From Echinicola salinicaeni (GTDB lineage: Bacteria; Bacteroidota; Bacteroidia; Cytophagales; Cyclobacteriaceae), in NCBI RefSeq assembly GCF_014280965.1, contig NZ_JACODZ010000005.1:372001-436000 (forward strand): DNA of 64,000 bases, in the 5' to 3' direction. The position numbers and the translations under genes are program-made. This document shows, in pieces, positions 47,394 through 56,621 of this stretch (positions are counted from its first letter, which is position 1; each line of letters begins with the position of its first letter). The notes below the pieces were generated by a model that was not told where the DNA came from, ran no database searches, and worked only from the letters and a program-made list of their open reading frames with translations.

Positions 47394-48758
47394 ATGATTT
47401 ATTATATAAGTAAAAATAAATATGCACTGTCAACATTGCCAGCCATATTGATAGTAATAGGCTTAGTTCTTTCTCCCCTTGACCTCAATGCACAAACAAG
47501 GGAGCAAAAGGTAAACCTCTATGTCAAAAATCTATTTTCCATTACTGAGATAATGGTGTCCGATGTTACTCCACCTACTGGAGCTTCGAGATTCTATGCC
47601 TATAGCACATTGGGAGCTTATGCCATCATGGTTGGAGAACAAGGAATAAAAGATTCTTTTATTGGAGAATTCAATCAACCCTTGGATATCAATTATCCTA
47701 CTACTTCAGATATTGACAGTACTTTCAGCGCGATTTATTGCATGCTGGAAGTGGGCAAAGGGATCATGCCCTCGGGAAAATTATTGAGCAAAACACAAGA
47801 AGAATTATTTCAGCAATTCAAATCAAACCGCTGGGCAAATAAAAAAACTTTGGAAACTAGTATGGTTTATGCCCAAGAGATTGCCCAACAAATTCTTGCC
47901 TACGCAAAAACAGATGGCTACGGTCAACTTAGTGCATTACCTAGATATACCCCTGCCAATAAGCCAGGAACTTGGTACCCTACCCCCCCAGCCTACCTTA
48001 TGGCCATTGACCCAGAATGGAAAACTATTAGAACATTCTATATTAAAGATTTAGAGCGTTTCAAACCCATTCCTCCAGCGCCATTTTCTATGGAAAAAAA
48101 CAGTTCCTTTTATAAACAAGTAAAGGAAGTGTATGATACCACTCAGGTATTAAACCAAGAAAAAAGGCTGATAGCCAACTTTTGGGATTGCAATCCATTT
48201 ATGGTTTCCTATTCTGGTCATATGGCCATTGGGCTTAAAAAAATATCTCCAGGAGGTCACTGGGTAAATATCACAGGAATTGCCAGTAAAAAAGCCAAAT
48301 TGAATTTCTTTCAGACTGTTGAGGTGCATTCTATGGTTTCCCTTGGGCTTCATGATGCTTTTATAAGTTGTTGGGAAGAAAAATATGACAGTGACCGAAT
48401 TCGGCCGGAAACCGTTATCAATAGACATTTGGACCAGAAATGGCGCCCTATCCTTCAGACACCTCCATTTCCTGAATATACAAGTGGACACAGTGTTATC
48501 TCCAGAACAAGCGCAGTTTTGCTAACCAGTTATTTTGGGGATAATTTCGCCTATATAGACACTTCAGAAGAGTACTTTGGACTCCCTCCTAGAAAGTTTA
48601 AATCATTCATTCAGGCTTCTGATGAAGCAGCTATTTCAAGACTTTATGGTGGCATTCATTATAGGGATGCCATAGAAGAGGGTATCAAGCAAGGCAATAA
48701 AATTGCTGCACACATTCTGGACAGAATTGAACCTAAAGCTACACTTACTCAGAAATAA
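47394..48758 (+). CDS. Vanadium-dependent haloperoxidase/PAP2-like protein, exported
   Basis: The 454-residue protein has an N-terminal signal (hydrophobic stretch, then PLDLNAQT) and the full vanadate/phosphate-binding signature: KYDSDRIRP, then YTSGH, then SRLYGGIHYRDA. This is the layout K-x6-RP ... SGH ... SR-x5-H. Vanadium haloperoxidases oxidise halides with hydrogen peroxide; related PAP2 enzymes are acid phosphatases, and sequence alone does not separate them. The protein should act in the periplasm or outside the cell. It is coupled to the CRTAC1-type gene (2-base gap). A strong bidirectional terminator follows. Confidence 0.9.
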   Translation: MIYYISKNKYALSTLPAILIVIGLVLSPLDLNAQTREQKVNLYVKNLFSITEIMVSDVTPPTGASRFYAYSTLGAYAIMVGEQGIKDSFIGEFNQPLDINYPTTSDIDSTFSAIYCMLEVGKGIMPSGKLLSKTQEELFQQFKSNRWANKKTLETSMVYAQEIAQQILAYAKTDGYGQLSALPRYTPANKPGTWYPTPPAYLMAIDPEWKTIRTFYIKDLERFKPIPPAPFSMEKNSSFYKQVKEVYDTTQVLNQEKRLIANFWDCNPFMVSYSGHMAIGLKKISPGGHWVNITGIASKKAKLNFFQTVEVHSMVSLGLHDAFISCWEEKYDSDRIRPETVINRHLDQKWRPILQTPPFPEYTSGHSVISRTSAVLLTSYFGDNFAYIDTSEEYFGLPPRKFKSFIQASDEAAISRLYGGIHYRDAIEEGIKQGNKIAAHILDRIEPKATLTQK

Positions 48759-48792
48759 AAAAAGCCTTTCCATAATTGGAAAGGCTTTTTTT
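48757..48792. terminator. Bidirectional terminator, haloperoxidase gene and mannoside operon
   Basis: Perfect 15-bp arms (48757-48771 and 48778-48792) with a 6-nt loop and seven A at one end, seven T at the other. It serves the plus-strand haloperoxidase gene and the minus-strand cupin gene. Confidence 0.9.
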
Positions 48793-48809
48793 ATCCTTAA
48801 AATTAATTT

Positions 48810-49322
48810 TTATTTCCTTTGAAAGTCATCCTGAACCCTCACAATATCATCCTCATTAGATGGGTTTGCAGGGTCTGTATGCATCCATATTTCTGCTACA
48901 ACACCCCAATTGTCCATTCCTACCAATCTATGTCGCTCTCCTTTGGCCAATTCAACTACTTCGCCTAATACCAATGACTTTAAATCACCTTCTTCATCGG
49001 TTGGGCTGGTCACAATACCACCTTCACCACCAACTAATTTCCATATTTCAGCCCTTCTGTGGTGATATTGCCATGATAGTCTTTTTTCCGGACCAACAAT
49101 TAAAATCTTCGGACTCAGTTTTTGCTTTAATTGAGCCTCAGAAAATTCCACACTGGAAAAAAACTGAGACCTGAATTTACCAATTTGACTTTCATCTATA
49201 ACAAAAAAACCACCCCATGGCCTTTCTCTGTCTTCAGCTGCAACTTGATATCCATTAAAATCCAACCAGTCTTTTATTTGCTTAAAGATTTCCTCTTTGG
49301 AGGCATTTTTTTCTATCTTCAT
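48810..49322 (-). CDS. Cupin protein with type II phosphomannose isomerase signature
   Basis: The 170-residue protein matches the cupin half of type II phosphomannose isomerases: RPWGGFFVID (34-43), the metal-binding SWQYHHRRAEIWKLVGG (His87, His88, Glu92), and KGERHRLVG (His131). The nucleotidyltransferase domain of the bifunctional enzymes is missing. It probably converts mannose 6-phosphate to fructose 6-phosphate in the cytoplasm. It lies 49 bases downstream of a GH92 gene on the same strand, behind a sugar importer and a ROK kinase, where this step would complete mannose catabolism. A related sugar isomerase activity, such as on lyxose or mannose, is possible. Confidence 0.82.
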   Translation of the reverse strand: MKIEKNASKEEIFKQIKDWLDFNGYQVAAEDRERPWGGFFVIDESQIGKFRSQFFSSVEFSEAQLKQKLSPKILIVGPEKRLSWQYHHRRAEIWKLVGGEGGIVTSPTDEEGDLKSLVLGEVVELAKGERHRLVGMDNWGVVAEIWMHTDPANPSNEDDIVRVQDDFQRK

Positions 49323-49371
49323 ATGGTTAACTGTTATTATTCTCTTAGTTAAAATTATAAATTGTTATACT

Positions 49372-51684
49372 TTAATCCTTGAAAAATAAGTTTTTATTTG
49401 GTCTTGACCTCATATGAAAAGTTAGTTTTCCACCTTTCATGATATCATCATGCTTGATAAAAGGTATAAGCAGTTCTTCTCCATTCAAAAACACTTTATT
49501 GACATAAACATTTTTTAGTGATTGGTTTTTCACCTCCACTTCAAATTGTTTGCCATTTTCCAGATTAATTTTCGCATTTGCTACCAAAGGACTACCTAAA
49601 GCATAGTCCACAGATCCTGGAGCCACGGGATAAAAGCCCAATGCACTGAATATATACCAGGCGCTCATCTGTCCAAAATCATCATTCCCCCCAAGTCCAT
49701 CTTCACCATTTTGGTACATGGCTTTCAGGATCATTCTTATCTTATCCTGTGATTTCCAAGGTTGATCAGTCCAGTTATATAAATAAACCACATGGTGAGA
49801 AGGTTCATTCCCATGTACGTAATTACCAATAATCCCTTCTCTTGAAATATCTTCTGTATTGGCAAAATATCTATCAGGCAAATCCATGGAAAACAAGGAG
49901 TCCAAATGAGGAACAAACTGCTTATTTCCGCCCATCATTTTGATCATTTCCTCAGGAGCATGTGGTACGTACAAACTGTAATTCCAGGCATTACCTTCTA
50001 TAAATCCCTGTCCATGTGTATCCAAAGGATCAAATCCAGCCTTCCAAGTACCATCCTTCAGCTTAGGCCGCATAAACCCTGTTTTGGAATCAAAAACCTT
50101 TTTATAACTCTCTGCCCTATTTTCAAACTCCATTGCAATATCATTCTCGCCCAGCTTCTTAGCCATTTGAGCGATTGCCCAATCATCATAGGCATATTCC
50201 AAGGTTTTCGAAACTGATGCTCCACTCACATCTTCTGGAACATAGCCCTTTTCCATATATTCTCCAATACCATCAAAATAACTGGTCTTGGCAGTTTTTA
50301 CTGCTGCTTTCAGGGCATGATCTGTATCAAAGTCCACATTGCCCTTCACTACTGCGTCAGCGATCACCGAAACGCTATGATAACCGATCATACACCAGTT
50401 TTCATTGGCATAATGGGACCAAATCGGCAACATTGGATGAACACTTTGATCAAAATGTGCCAACATGGACTTAATCATGTCCCGATTCCTTTTGGGCTGA
50501 AGTATATTAAATAAAGGGTGTAGAGTTCTATAGGTATCCCAAAGAGAAAAACTGGTATAATTGGTAAAACCATCTGCTTGATGGGTATTCATATCCAATC
50601 CCATATAGTCTCCATCTACATCCATATATTCAGTAGGACCTAAAAAGGCATGATACATGGCCGTATAAAAATTGACCATATCTTCTTCCTCAATAGTACT
50701 TACCTGCACCTTGTTTAACTCCTTGTTCCACTGGTCTACTCCTGCCTGATGGATCTCATCAAAGTCCCAATTTGGAGTTTCCACCTTCATATTATTCAAT
50801 GCGCCAGCTGTACTTACCGGGGAAATAGCCAATTTTAAAACCAAGTCCTCTCCATCTTCAAGATCAAAATCAAAATAAGCCCTTATTTTTCTACCAGCTG
50901 CCTCTGGGAAATTTTCAGTCTCCTTAAATCTTCCCCAGAAACCTTTGTAAGCTTGTTTATCATCATACTTTTGGTGCCCATAATTCTTGATAGGCTTATT
51001 AAATGACAGGGCAAAATATACCTTTCTTGTCCTTGCCCAACCTGATGTTTCTCTATATCCTGTGACCAGAGTGTCATTCTCCACCCTCATAAAGGTCCAA
51101 AGATTCTTATTATCATAATTGTAAATCCCTGCCATCAGGTCCAAAACAATATGGGCATCCTCGCCTTGTTCATAAGTATAACGATGAACACCGACCCTAG
51201 TAGTAGCTGTCAGCTCAGCATTTATGCCATAATCTTCCAATCCCACTTGATAATATGCCGGTGAAGCATTTTCATTTTCATGTGAAAAACGAGACCTGTA
51301 CCCTGAATCGGGATTTTCGGATGTGCCTGGATTAAGTTGGAGAGGGCCACTGGTGGGCATGATCAGAAAATCTCCTAAATCAGAATGCCCCGTTCCACTA
51401 AAGTGAGTATGACTGAAGCCTACTATAGTAGCATCATCATATTGATAACCTGCACAATAACGGTAAACTTCAGGATTATACCGACCGTTGACCTCATAGG
51501 GAATCGTATCTGTATCAGGACTAAGTTGCACGCTCCCAAATGGAACCGTAGCCCCCGGGTAGGTATGGCCCATTTTTGCTGTTCCGATCATTGGATCAAC
51601 ATATTGGCTAAGGTTCTTTGTCTGTGATACTGCAGGATAAGCTAATACCAACAGAAAAAATGAAATTATTATTCTATTTGTCAT
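49372..51684 (-). CDS. GH92-family alpha-mannosidase (non-alpha-1,2 type signature)
   Basis: With the ATG at 51682-51684 (a TTG before it is ignored) the protein has 770 residues and a signal peptide ending AVSQ. GH92 landmarks are GHTYPGATVPFGSVQLSPDT, GFSHTHFSGTGHSD, GFIEGNAWNY (probable acid Glu563), HGNEPSHH and GGNDDFGQMSAWYIF. GH92 enzymes are Ca-dependent exo-alpha-mannosidases acting outside the cytoplasm. Compared with the other GH92 here it lacks the Trp and the His-Glu pair linked to alpha-1,2 specificity, and the first Asp of the DxD base pair is Asn, so another linkage is likely. It starts 3 bases after the MFS transporter stop. Confidence 0.93.
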   Translation of the reverse strand: MTNRIIISFFLLVLAYPAVSQTKNLSQYVDPMIGTAKMGHTYPGATVPFGSVQLSPDTDTIPYEVNGRYNPEVYRYCAGYQYDDATIVGFSHTHFSGTGHSDLGDFLIMPTSGPLQLNPGTSENPDSGYRSRFSHENENASPAYYQVGLEDYGINAELTATTRVGVHRYTYEQGEDAHIVLDLMAGIYNYDNKNLWTFMRVENDTLVTGYRETSGWARTRKVYFALSFNKPIKNYGHQKYDDKQAYKGFWGRFKETENFPEAAGRKIRAYFDFDLEDGEDLVLKLAISPVSTAGALNNMKVETPNWDFDEIHQAGVDQWNKELNKVQVSTIEEEDMVNFYTAMYHAFLGPTEYMDVDGDYMGLDMNTHQADGFTNYTSFSLWDTYRTLHPLFNILQPKRNRDMIKSMLAHFDQSVHPMLPIWSHYANENWCMIGYHSVSVIADAVVKGNVDFDTDHALKAAVKTAKTSYFDGIGEYMEKGYVPEDVSGASVSKTLEYAYDDWAIAQMAKKLGENDIAMEFENRAESYKKVFDSKTGFMRPKLKDGTWKAGFDPLDTHGQGFIEGNAWNYSLYVPHAPEEMIKMMGGNKQFVPHLDSLFSMDLPDRYFANTEDISREGIIGNYVHGNEPSHHVVYLYNWTDQPWKSQDKIRMILKAMYQNGEDGLGGNDDFGQMSAWYIFSALGFYPVAPGSVDYALGSPLVANAKINLENGKQFEVEVKNQSLKNVYVNKVFLNGEELLIPFIKHDDIMKGGKLTFHMRSRPNKNLFFKD

Positions 51685-51687
51685 CAA

Positions 51688-53094
51688 TTACGTTTTTTTG
51701 ATTTTATAGCCTGCCAAACCATAATAAACAATATATAAATAGCAAACCATTGGGACCAAGAAGGACAGCTGAACACTCCCTGACAGATCAGCAAACAAAC
51801 CCTGCAATGGGGTAATTACGGCTCCACCAACAATGGCCATTACCAATAAAGAAGAGGCCTGGGCAGTATATTTTCCTAAGCCTTTAATGGCCAGGCTGAA
51901 AATAGTTGGAAACATAATTGAATTAAACAAACCCACTGCTACAATCGACCATAAAGCCAACTCTCCTTCTGTTAACAATCCAATAGTCAATAAAGCAATT
52001 ACACTAAGACCAAACAACCATAAGGTCCTATTAGGAATAAATTGCCCAAGGATGATAACCACTACATTCAGAGCAATAAAGGCAAGTGCATACAGGGCCA
52101 TATCCATTCCATAAACATTATAAATTGTTACAAAAGATAACATCGTGATGGCGCCAATAATAAAGAACCTGTTCATGTCCTTTTTAAAATCCGCAAGGGC
52201 AACCGCTCCAAAAAACCTTCCCACCATAGCTCCTCCCCAAAATAGGGCAAGGTAATGACTAGCTTCGGTTTCATCCAAACCTGCTATCTCTGGTAATCTG
52301 GCAAAGTTAATCAAATTACTACCTATGGTTACTTCTCCTCCTACATAAGCAAAAATGGCTCCGATTCCCAAAACCAAATGCTTATGCTTCAATGCCCCAC
52401 TGTCCGAAACGATCACTCCTTGAGCATTCACCTCTGGTAATTTGAATAGCTTAAAGATCAAGGCAATAAAGATCAATGTCAATGCCAGGCCAATATATGG
52501 CAATTTTACAGCATCCGCACTTATTTCAACCTCTCCCATGGCCCCAAAGATCAAATATCCTCCTATTAAAGGTGCAATGGTTGTACCCAGAGAATTAAAA
52601 GCCTGAGTCATGTTTAACCTACTCGAAGCCCCCGATGGTTTGCCCAGAATGGTCACATAAGGATTGGCTGCGATCTGTAAAATCGTAATTCCCGAGGCCA
52701 AGATAAACAAAGCAAAAAGGAAAAACGCATAGCTTTTATAGCTAGCCGCTGGATAGAAAAACAGACATCCTGCTGCAGAAATAATAAGTCCTAAAATGAT
52801 GCCATTTTTATAACCTATTTTGCCAATGGGATCACCTTTGGTAACGGAAATAATATAATACAATAAGGAGATAAAAAAATAGGCACCAAAGAAAGCCGTC
52901 TGAATCAGCATGGCTTGCCAATTTTGAAGGGTAAATACCTGCTGCAAATGAGGTATCAATATATCATTCATGCAGGTAATAAATCCCCACATAAAGAATA
53001 ACATCGTTACTAGAAACAAAGGACCAAAAAACTTTTGACCTGCGTCAAATTCTACATTTTGGTCAACTGGCTGGGTTACATTAGTTGAGGCCAT
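51688..53094 (-). CDS. MFS sugar transporter (FucP/GluP type)
   Basis: The 468-residue protein has 12 membrane segments and the marks of the FHS sugar:proton symporter group: GPLFLVTMLFFMWGFITCMN near the start, NPYVTILGKPSGASSRLN in the middle, and GGAVITPLQGLFAD in the C-terminal half. Members bring in fucose, glucose, galactose or mannose. Its place between a ROK kinase (36-base gap) and a GH92 alpha-mannosidase (3-base gap) makes mannose the likely cargo. Confidence 0.92.
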   Translation of the reverse strand: MASTNVTQPVDQNVEFDAGQKFFGPLFLVTMLFFMWGFITCMNDILIPHLQQVFTLQNWQAMLIQTAFFGAYFFISLLYYIISVTKGDPIGKIGYKNGIILGLIISAAGCLFFYPAASYKSYAFFLFALFILASGITILQIAANPYVTILGKPSGASSRLNMTQAFNSLGTTIAPLIGGYLIFGAMGEVEISADAVKLPYIGLALTLIFIALIFKLFKLPEVNAQGVIVSDSGALKHKHLVLGIGAIFAYVGGEVTIGSNLINFARLPEIAGLDETEASHYLALFWGGAMVGRFFGAVALADFKKDMNRFFIIGAITMLSFVTIYNVYGMDMALYALAFIALNVVVIILGQFIPNRTLWLFGLSVIALLTIGLLTEGELALWSIVAVGLFNSIMFPTIFSLAIKGLGKYTAQASSLLVMAIVGGAVITPLQGLFADLSGSVQLSFLVPMVCYLYIVYYGLAGYKIKKT

Positions 53095-53130
53095 TACTTT
53101 GAAAGGTTATAAAGGTTTATGAATTGTTTA

Positions 53131-54009
53131 TTAAATTTTTTCCTGATGTTGGTTCCAACTACTAGCCGCTCCTATCAGTGCAGCGCTTTCGCCAAGTTCA
53201 GAAATTCGAATTGGAGTGGACAAATTTGATTTGGCCAATTCCTCTTGTACCACAGGAATAAATAAGTCTCCGGCCTTAGTAATATTCCCCCCTATCACAA
53301 TGACTTCAGGGTTTTCTTTTTGGATGAAAATTTTAAGGAAATCTGCTAAGTTCTCACCAAATTCCCTAAAAATTTCCTTTGCTATAGCTTGGTTTTCTTT
53401 CTTTTGGGTCAATTCCCTTACTTCCCTGATGACCTGACCGGTCTTTTCTCGATAGGCTTTTACAAACCATCTCGTCGAAACGAAGTCTTCCACAATAACA
53501 CCTCTAAATGGGCTACACCAAAGGGCTGCATCTTGGGCAAAGTCCCCATGGTACCTTGAACTTCCGAGTCCAGTCCCCAGGGTAAGTCCAATGGCGCTGT
53601 TCACTGATTGAGCAGCGCCACTGGCCACCTCTCCCTGCAAGAAACAAGCTGCATCATTTTCAAAATGGATCTGATCCACATGAATCCCCAAAGCCTCAGC
53701 CAACATATCTTTCACATGCAGCTCATATAAGGACTGATATTTCCCTTGATCCTTAATAAAAGAGATCCCTTCGGGATAATCAAAAGGACCAGGCATGGCG
53801 ATACCGATTTTTACATCGGCAGCATCATAACCTGGCACTGATGATATTGCTTCTTTCCATTCCTGGATGATAGTCATAGCATCACCTTGGGAGTGCACCG
53901 CTTTCCTGACCACTGTGGATTCATCCAATCGATAATCATCCAAGTTGACCATTCCTGCAGTGATATGAGAACCACCGATATCTATGCCTATTACTTTATT
54001 ACTACTCAT
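53131..54009 (-). CDS. ROK-family sugar kinase (probable mannokinase)
   Basis: The 292-residue protein has the ROK ATP motif GIDIGGSHITAGM (8-20), the catalytic Asp119 in FENDAACFLQGE, and the adenosine-side PEVIVIGGNITKAGD. The zinc-binding Cys motif is missing, as in the other ROK kinase here. It phosphorylates a hexose at O6. Between two alpha-mannosidase genes and next to a sugar importer it should be a mannokinase or a broad hexokinase, feeding mannose 6-phosphate to the cupin isomerase. The gap to the upstream GH92 gene is 57 bases. Confidence 0.87.
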   Translation of the reverse strand: MSSNKVIGIDIGGSHITAGMVNLDDYRLDESTVVRKAVHSQGDAMTIIQEWKEAISSVPGYDAADVKIGIAMPGPFDYPEGISFIKDQGKYQSLYELHVKDMLAEALGIHVDQIHFENDAACFLQGEVASGAAQSVNSAIGLTLGTGLGSSRYHGDFAQDAALWCSPFRGVIVEDFVSTRWFVKAYREKTGQVIREVRELTQKKENQAIAKEIFREFGENLADFLKIFIQKENPEVIVIGGNITKAGDLFIPVVQEELAKSNLSTPIRISELGESAALIGAASSWNQHQEKI

Positions 54010-54066
54010 AAATACATTTTGAAACTAACACCCATTGGTGCATGTCATTCCAAGAGAACTTTTAAA

Positions 54067-56361
54067 TTATTCCAATGATAAAGAATAAGGGAAGTCCTCC
54101 TCCTTAGTACCTCTTTTCTTATTTGGGGATGAGCTCATATCAAAGTCAAGTTGGGCTCCTTTTAACAGCTCCTTATGACTCAACCAGTTTTTGGAATATT
54201 TTTTTCCATTGACCTTTAGCCCATCGATATATTTGTTTTCAGTACTGTTTTTAGGAGCATTAATGGTAACCTTGTTGCCGTTTTGTAAATCAAGGGTGAT
54301 TTTCTTAAACAATGGTGCTCCCAAAACATACTGGTCTGTTCCCGGACAAACAGGATAGAATCCCATTGCTGAGAATACATACCAGGCTGATGTCTGTCCA
54401 TTATCTTCATCTCCACAGTAGCCATCCGGGGTTGGACGATACATTCGGTCCATGGTCTCTCTTGCCCAATGCTGGGCTTTCCACGGCTGACCTGCATAAT
54501 TGTACAAGTAAATCATGTGCTGAATAGGCTGGTTACCATGAGCATATTGCCCCATATTGGCGATTTGCATCTCACGAATTTCATGGATAACTCCGCCATA
54601 ATAACTTTCATCAAAAACTGGGGGCAAAGAAAACACCTTGTCTAATTGGCTAATAAATCCTTCTTTTCCGCCCATCAATTCCATCAAGCCATTGATATCA
54701 TGGAATACAGACCAGGTATAATGCCAGCTATTTCCTTCTGTAAATGCATCTCCCCATTTGAAAGGATTGAAAGGCGCCATAAACTCCCCATTCTCATTTT
54801 TACCCCTCATCAATTTCGTTTCAGGATCGAAGAGCTTTTTATAGTTCATACTTCTTTCCTTATACAGTTCCACCTCTGCCTTGGGTTTTCCTAGCGCTTT
54901 GGCCAATTGGTATATGGTAAAATCATCATAAGCATACTCCAAAGTTCTGGCAGCATTTTCATTGATACCTACATCATAAGGAACATAGCCCAATTCCTTA
55001 TAATATTCTGCTCCAGCTCTGCCGACAGCCGTCAAAGGCCCCGCATTATTGGCTCCATTGATCAAGGCTTCGTATAAAGTCTCTATATCATAATCATAGT
55101 CGCCCTCATATTTCAAATAGGCATCTGCTACTACAGAAGCAGAGTTATTCCCTACCATCACACTTCTAAGACCAGGGCTTGCCCATTCTGGTAACCAGCC
55201 ACTTTCCTTATAAGCATTGGCCAAGCCTTCCTGCATTTGTGCATTTAGTTCAGGATACATTAAATTCAGGAATGGAAATAGCGACCTGAAGGTATCCCAG
55301 AATCCAGTATCCGTAAACATATAACCAGGCAATACTTCCCCATTATAAGGACTATAATGCACTACATTCCCGTCTGCATCATATTCAAAAAACTTTCTTG
55401 GAAACAAAAGAGATCTGTAAAGGCAAGAATAAAAAGTTTCCATTTGATCTACAGTACCACCTTCAGCCTTGATTCTTCCAAGCTCTTCATTCCATACATC
55501 TCTGCCTTTTTCTTTTACTGTTTCAAAATCATCATTGCCTATCTCCTTAAGGTTGAGCATTGCCTGTTGATAGCTAATAAAAGAAGACGCAACTTTGGCA
55601 TTGACCACTTCACCCTTTTGGGTAGAAAAACCTATAACAGCCCCAACATGATTGGACTCTGCTTCCAGCTCATCCTGAAGTTCACCGTCTTTAAAGGTTT
55701 TATTGATTGTAAAAGCCTTATCAAATTCGATAACAAAATAGTTTTTGAAATTATCTGGTACCCCGCCGCTGTTTTTAGTGGTATAACCGATGATTTTATT
55801 CTCTCCAGGAATGACTTTCACGTAAGATCCTCTGTCCAAAGCATCCAATACTACATAAGAGTGGTCATTTTCAGGAAAGGTAAATCTGAATCTGGCTGCT
55901 CTCTCCGTTGGAGCAATTTCAGTAGTTACGTCAAAATCGGCCAAGTAAACACTATAATAATGTGGCTTTACAATTTCTGATTTATGGGAAAACCAGCTAG
56001 CTCTTTCATCCTCCTTAAACTTAAGGTCTCCAGTTACTGGCATGATCGCAAATTGGCCATAATCATTCATCCATGGAGAAGGTTGGTGAGTTTGCTTGAA
56101 GCCTCTGATCTTATCAGCATTATAAGTATAAGCCCAACCGTCACCCATTTTACCGGTCTGTGGTGTCCAAAAGTTCATTCCCCAGGGCAAGGCTATTGCA
56201 GGGTAAACATTTCCATTGGACATACTGGGCTTAGAGTCTGTCCCCATCAAGGGTTTAACAAAATCAACAGGATTCTCCACCTTTTCGACAAGGTAAGATT
56301 GTCCATTGACCGTCAGAGCAACCGTCATTAAAGCAATGACATTGGTCCAAATTTTCTTCAT
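54067..56361 (-). CDS. GH92-family alpha-1,2-mannosidase
   Basis: The 764-residue protein has a signal peptide (1-21) and typical GH92 sequences. From memory of the Bacteroides enzyme BT3990, its key residues Trp88, Glu533, His584-Glu585 and Asp642/Asp644 all map here at a constant offset of nine: Trp97 (PSPWMND), Glu542 (TEGNSWHYTW), His593-Glu594 (IHEIREM), Asp651 and Asp653 (GDEDNGQ). The Trp and His-Glu belong to the subset with alpha-1,2 specificity, and Glu542 is the catalytic acid. It should trim alpha-1,2-linked mannose in the periplasm or at the surface. It is the first gene of the mannoside operon, with the shared palindrome upstream. Confidence 0.93.
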   Translation of the reverse strand: MKKIWTNVIALMTVALTVNGQSYLVEKVENPVDFVKPLMGTDSKPSMSNGNVYPAIALPWGMNFWTPQTGKMGDGWAYTYNADKIRGFKQTHQPSPWMNDYGQFAIMPVTGDLKFKEDERASWFSHKSEIVKPHYYSVYLADFDVTTEIAPTERAARFRFTFPENDHSYVVLDALDRGSYVKVIPGENKIIGYTTKNSGGVPDNFKNYFVIEFDKAFTINKTFKDGELQDELEAESNHVGAVIGFSTQKGEVVNAKVASSFISYQQAMLNLKEIGNDDFETVKEKGRDVWNEELGRIKAEGGTVDQMETFYSCLYRSLLFPRKFFEYDADGNVVHYSPYNGEVLPGYMFTDTGFWDTFRSLFPFLNLMYPELNAQMQEGLANAYKESGWLPEWASPGLRSVMVGNNSASVVADAYLKYEGDYDYDIETLYEALINGANNAGPLTAVGRAGAEYYKELGYVPYDVGINENAARTLEYAYDDFTIYQLAKALGKPKAEVELYKERSMNYKKLFDPETKLMRGKNENGEFMAPFNPFKWGDAFTEGNSWHYTWSVFHDINGLMELMGGKEGFISQLDKVFSLPPVFDESYYGGVIHEIREMQIANMGQYAHGNQPIQHMIYLYNYAGQPWKAQHWARETMDRMYRPTPDGYCGDEDNGQTSAWYVFSAMGFYPVCPGTDQYVLGAPLFKKITLDLQNGNKVTINAPKNSTENKYIDGLKVNGKKYSKNWLSHKELLKGAQLDFDMSSSPNKKRGTKEEDFPYSLSLE

Positions 56362-56453
56362 TTTATATTTTTATTTAGGGTTTAAAGGAATTCCTGCTTT
56401 TGCACTGAAGTGATAAAGAAAGGGAGTTCGTTTAATAATTAACTTTCAAAACA

Positions 56454-56461
56454 CAAATATA
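56454..56461 (-). promoter_or_regulatory. Candidate -7 box of the mannoside operon
   Basis: TATATTTG on the minus strand matches TAnnTTTG. The TTTAG end of the palindrome at 56481-56494 lies 19 bases upstream, at the place of a -33 element, so a protein bound there would touch the promoter. The leader would be about 85 bases. Confidence 0.45.
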
Positions 56462-56480
56462 TTATCTGAGACACAAAAAG

Positions 56481-56494
56481 CTAAACCCTTTTAG
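56481..56494. promoter_or_regulatory. Operator candidate, copy 1 (GH92 operon)
   Basis: CTAAACCCTTTTAG, half-sites CTAAA and TTTAG four bases apart, 120 bases upstream of the GH92 start. It shares AAGCTAAACCC and TTTAGTA with the copy upstream of susC (61486-61499). The regulator is inferred to be the LacI protein encoded at 61841-62884. Confidence 0.6.
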
Positions 56495-56565
56495 TATTAT
56501 TTAGGAATTATTTTCACTGATGGTGATCCCCATACCTGTTCTAAAATTAACTTTACGGCTTATAA

Positions 56566-56600
56566 GCAAAAAAAATCCCATCCTGATTAGGACGGGATTT
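56566..56600 (-). terminator. Terminator of the susCD operon
   Basis: Arms 56573-56584 and 56589-56600 pair over 12 bp with one G-U pair and a 4-nt loop, followed by a T run on the minus strand, 22 bases past the susD stop. It separates susCD from the GH92 operon. Confidence 0.85.
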
Positions 56601-56621
56601 AATCAAAATTGTAAATTTTAA

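Noticed and set aside
55357-55980. 207-codon open frame on the plus strand
   Set aside because: It lies wholly opposite the GH92 gene, whose family motifs are clear; its translation has no recognisable domain.
54067-56361. This GH92 as a mannose-1-phospho-mannose hydrolase, in which the acid Glu is Gln
   Set aside because: The Gln noticed (HGNQPIQH) is not at the catalytic-acid position; the acid Glu542 is present in TEGNSWHYTW.
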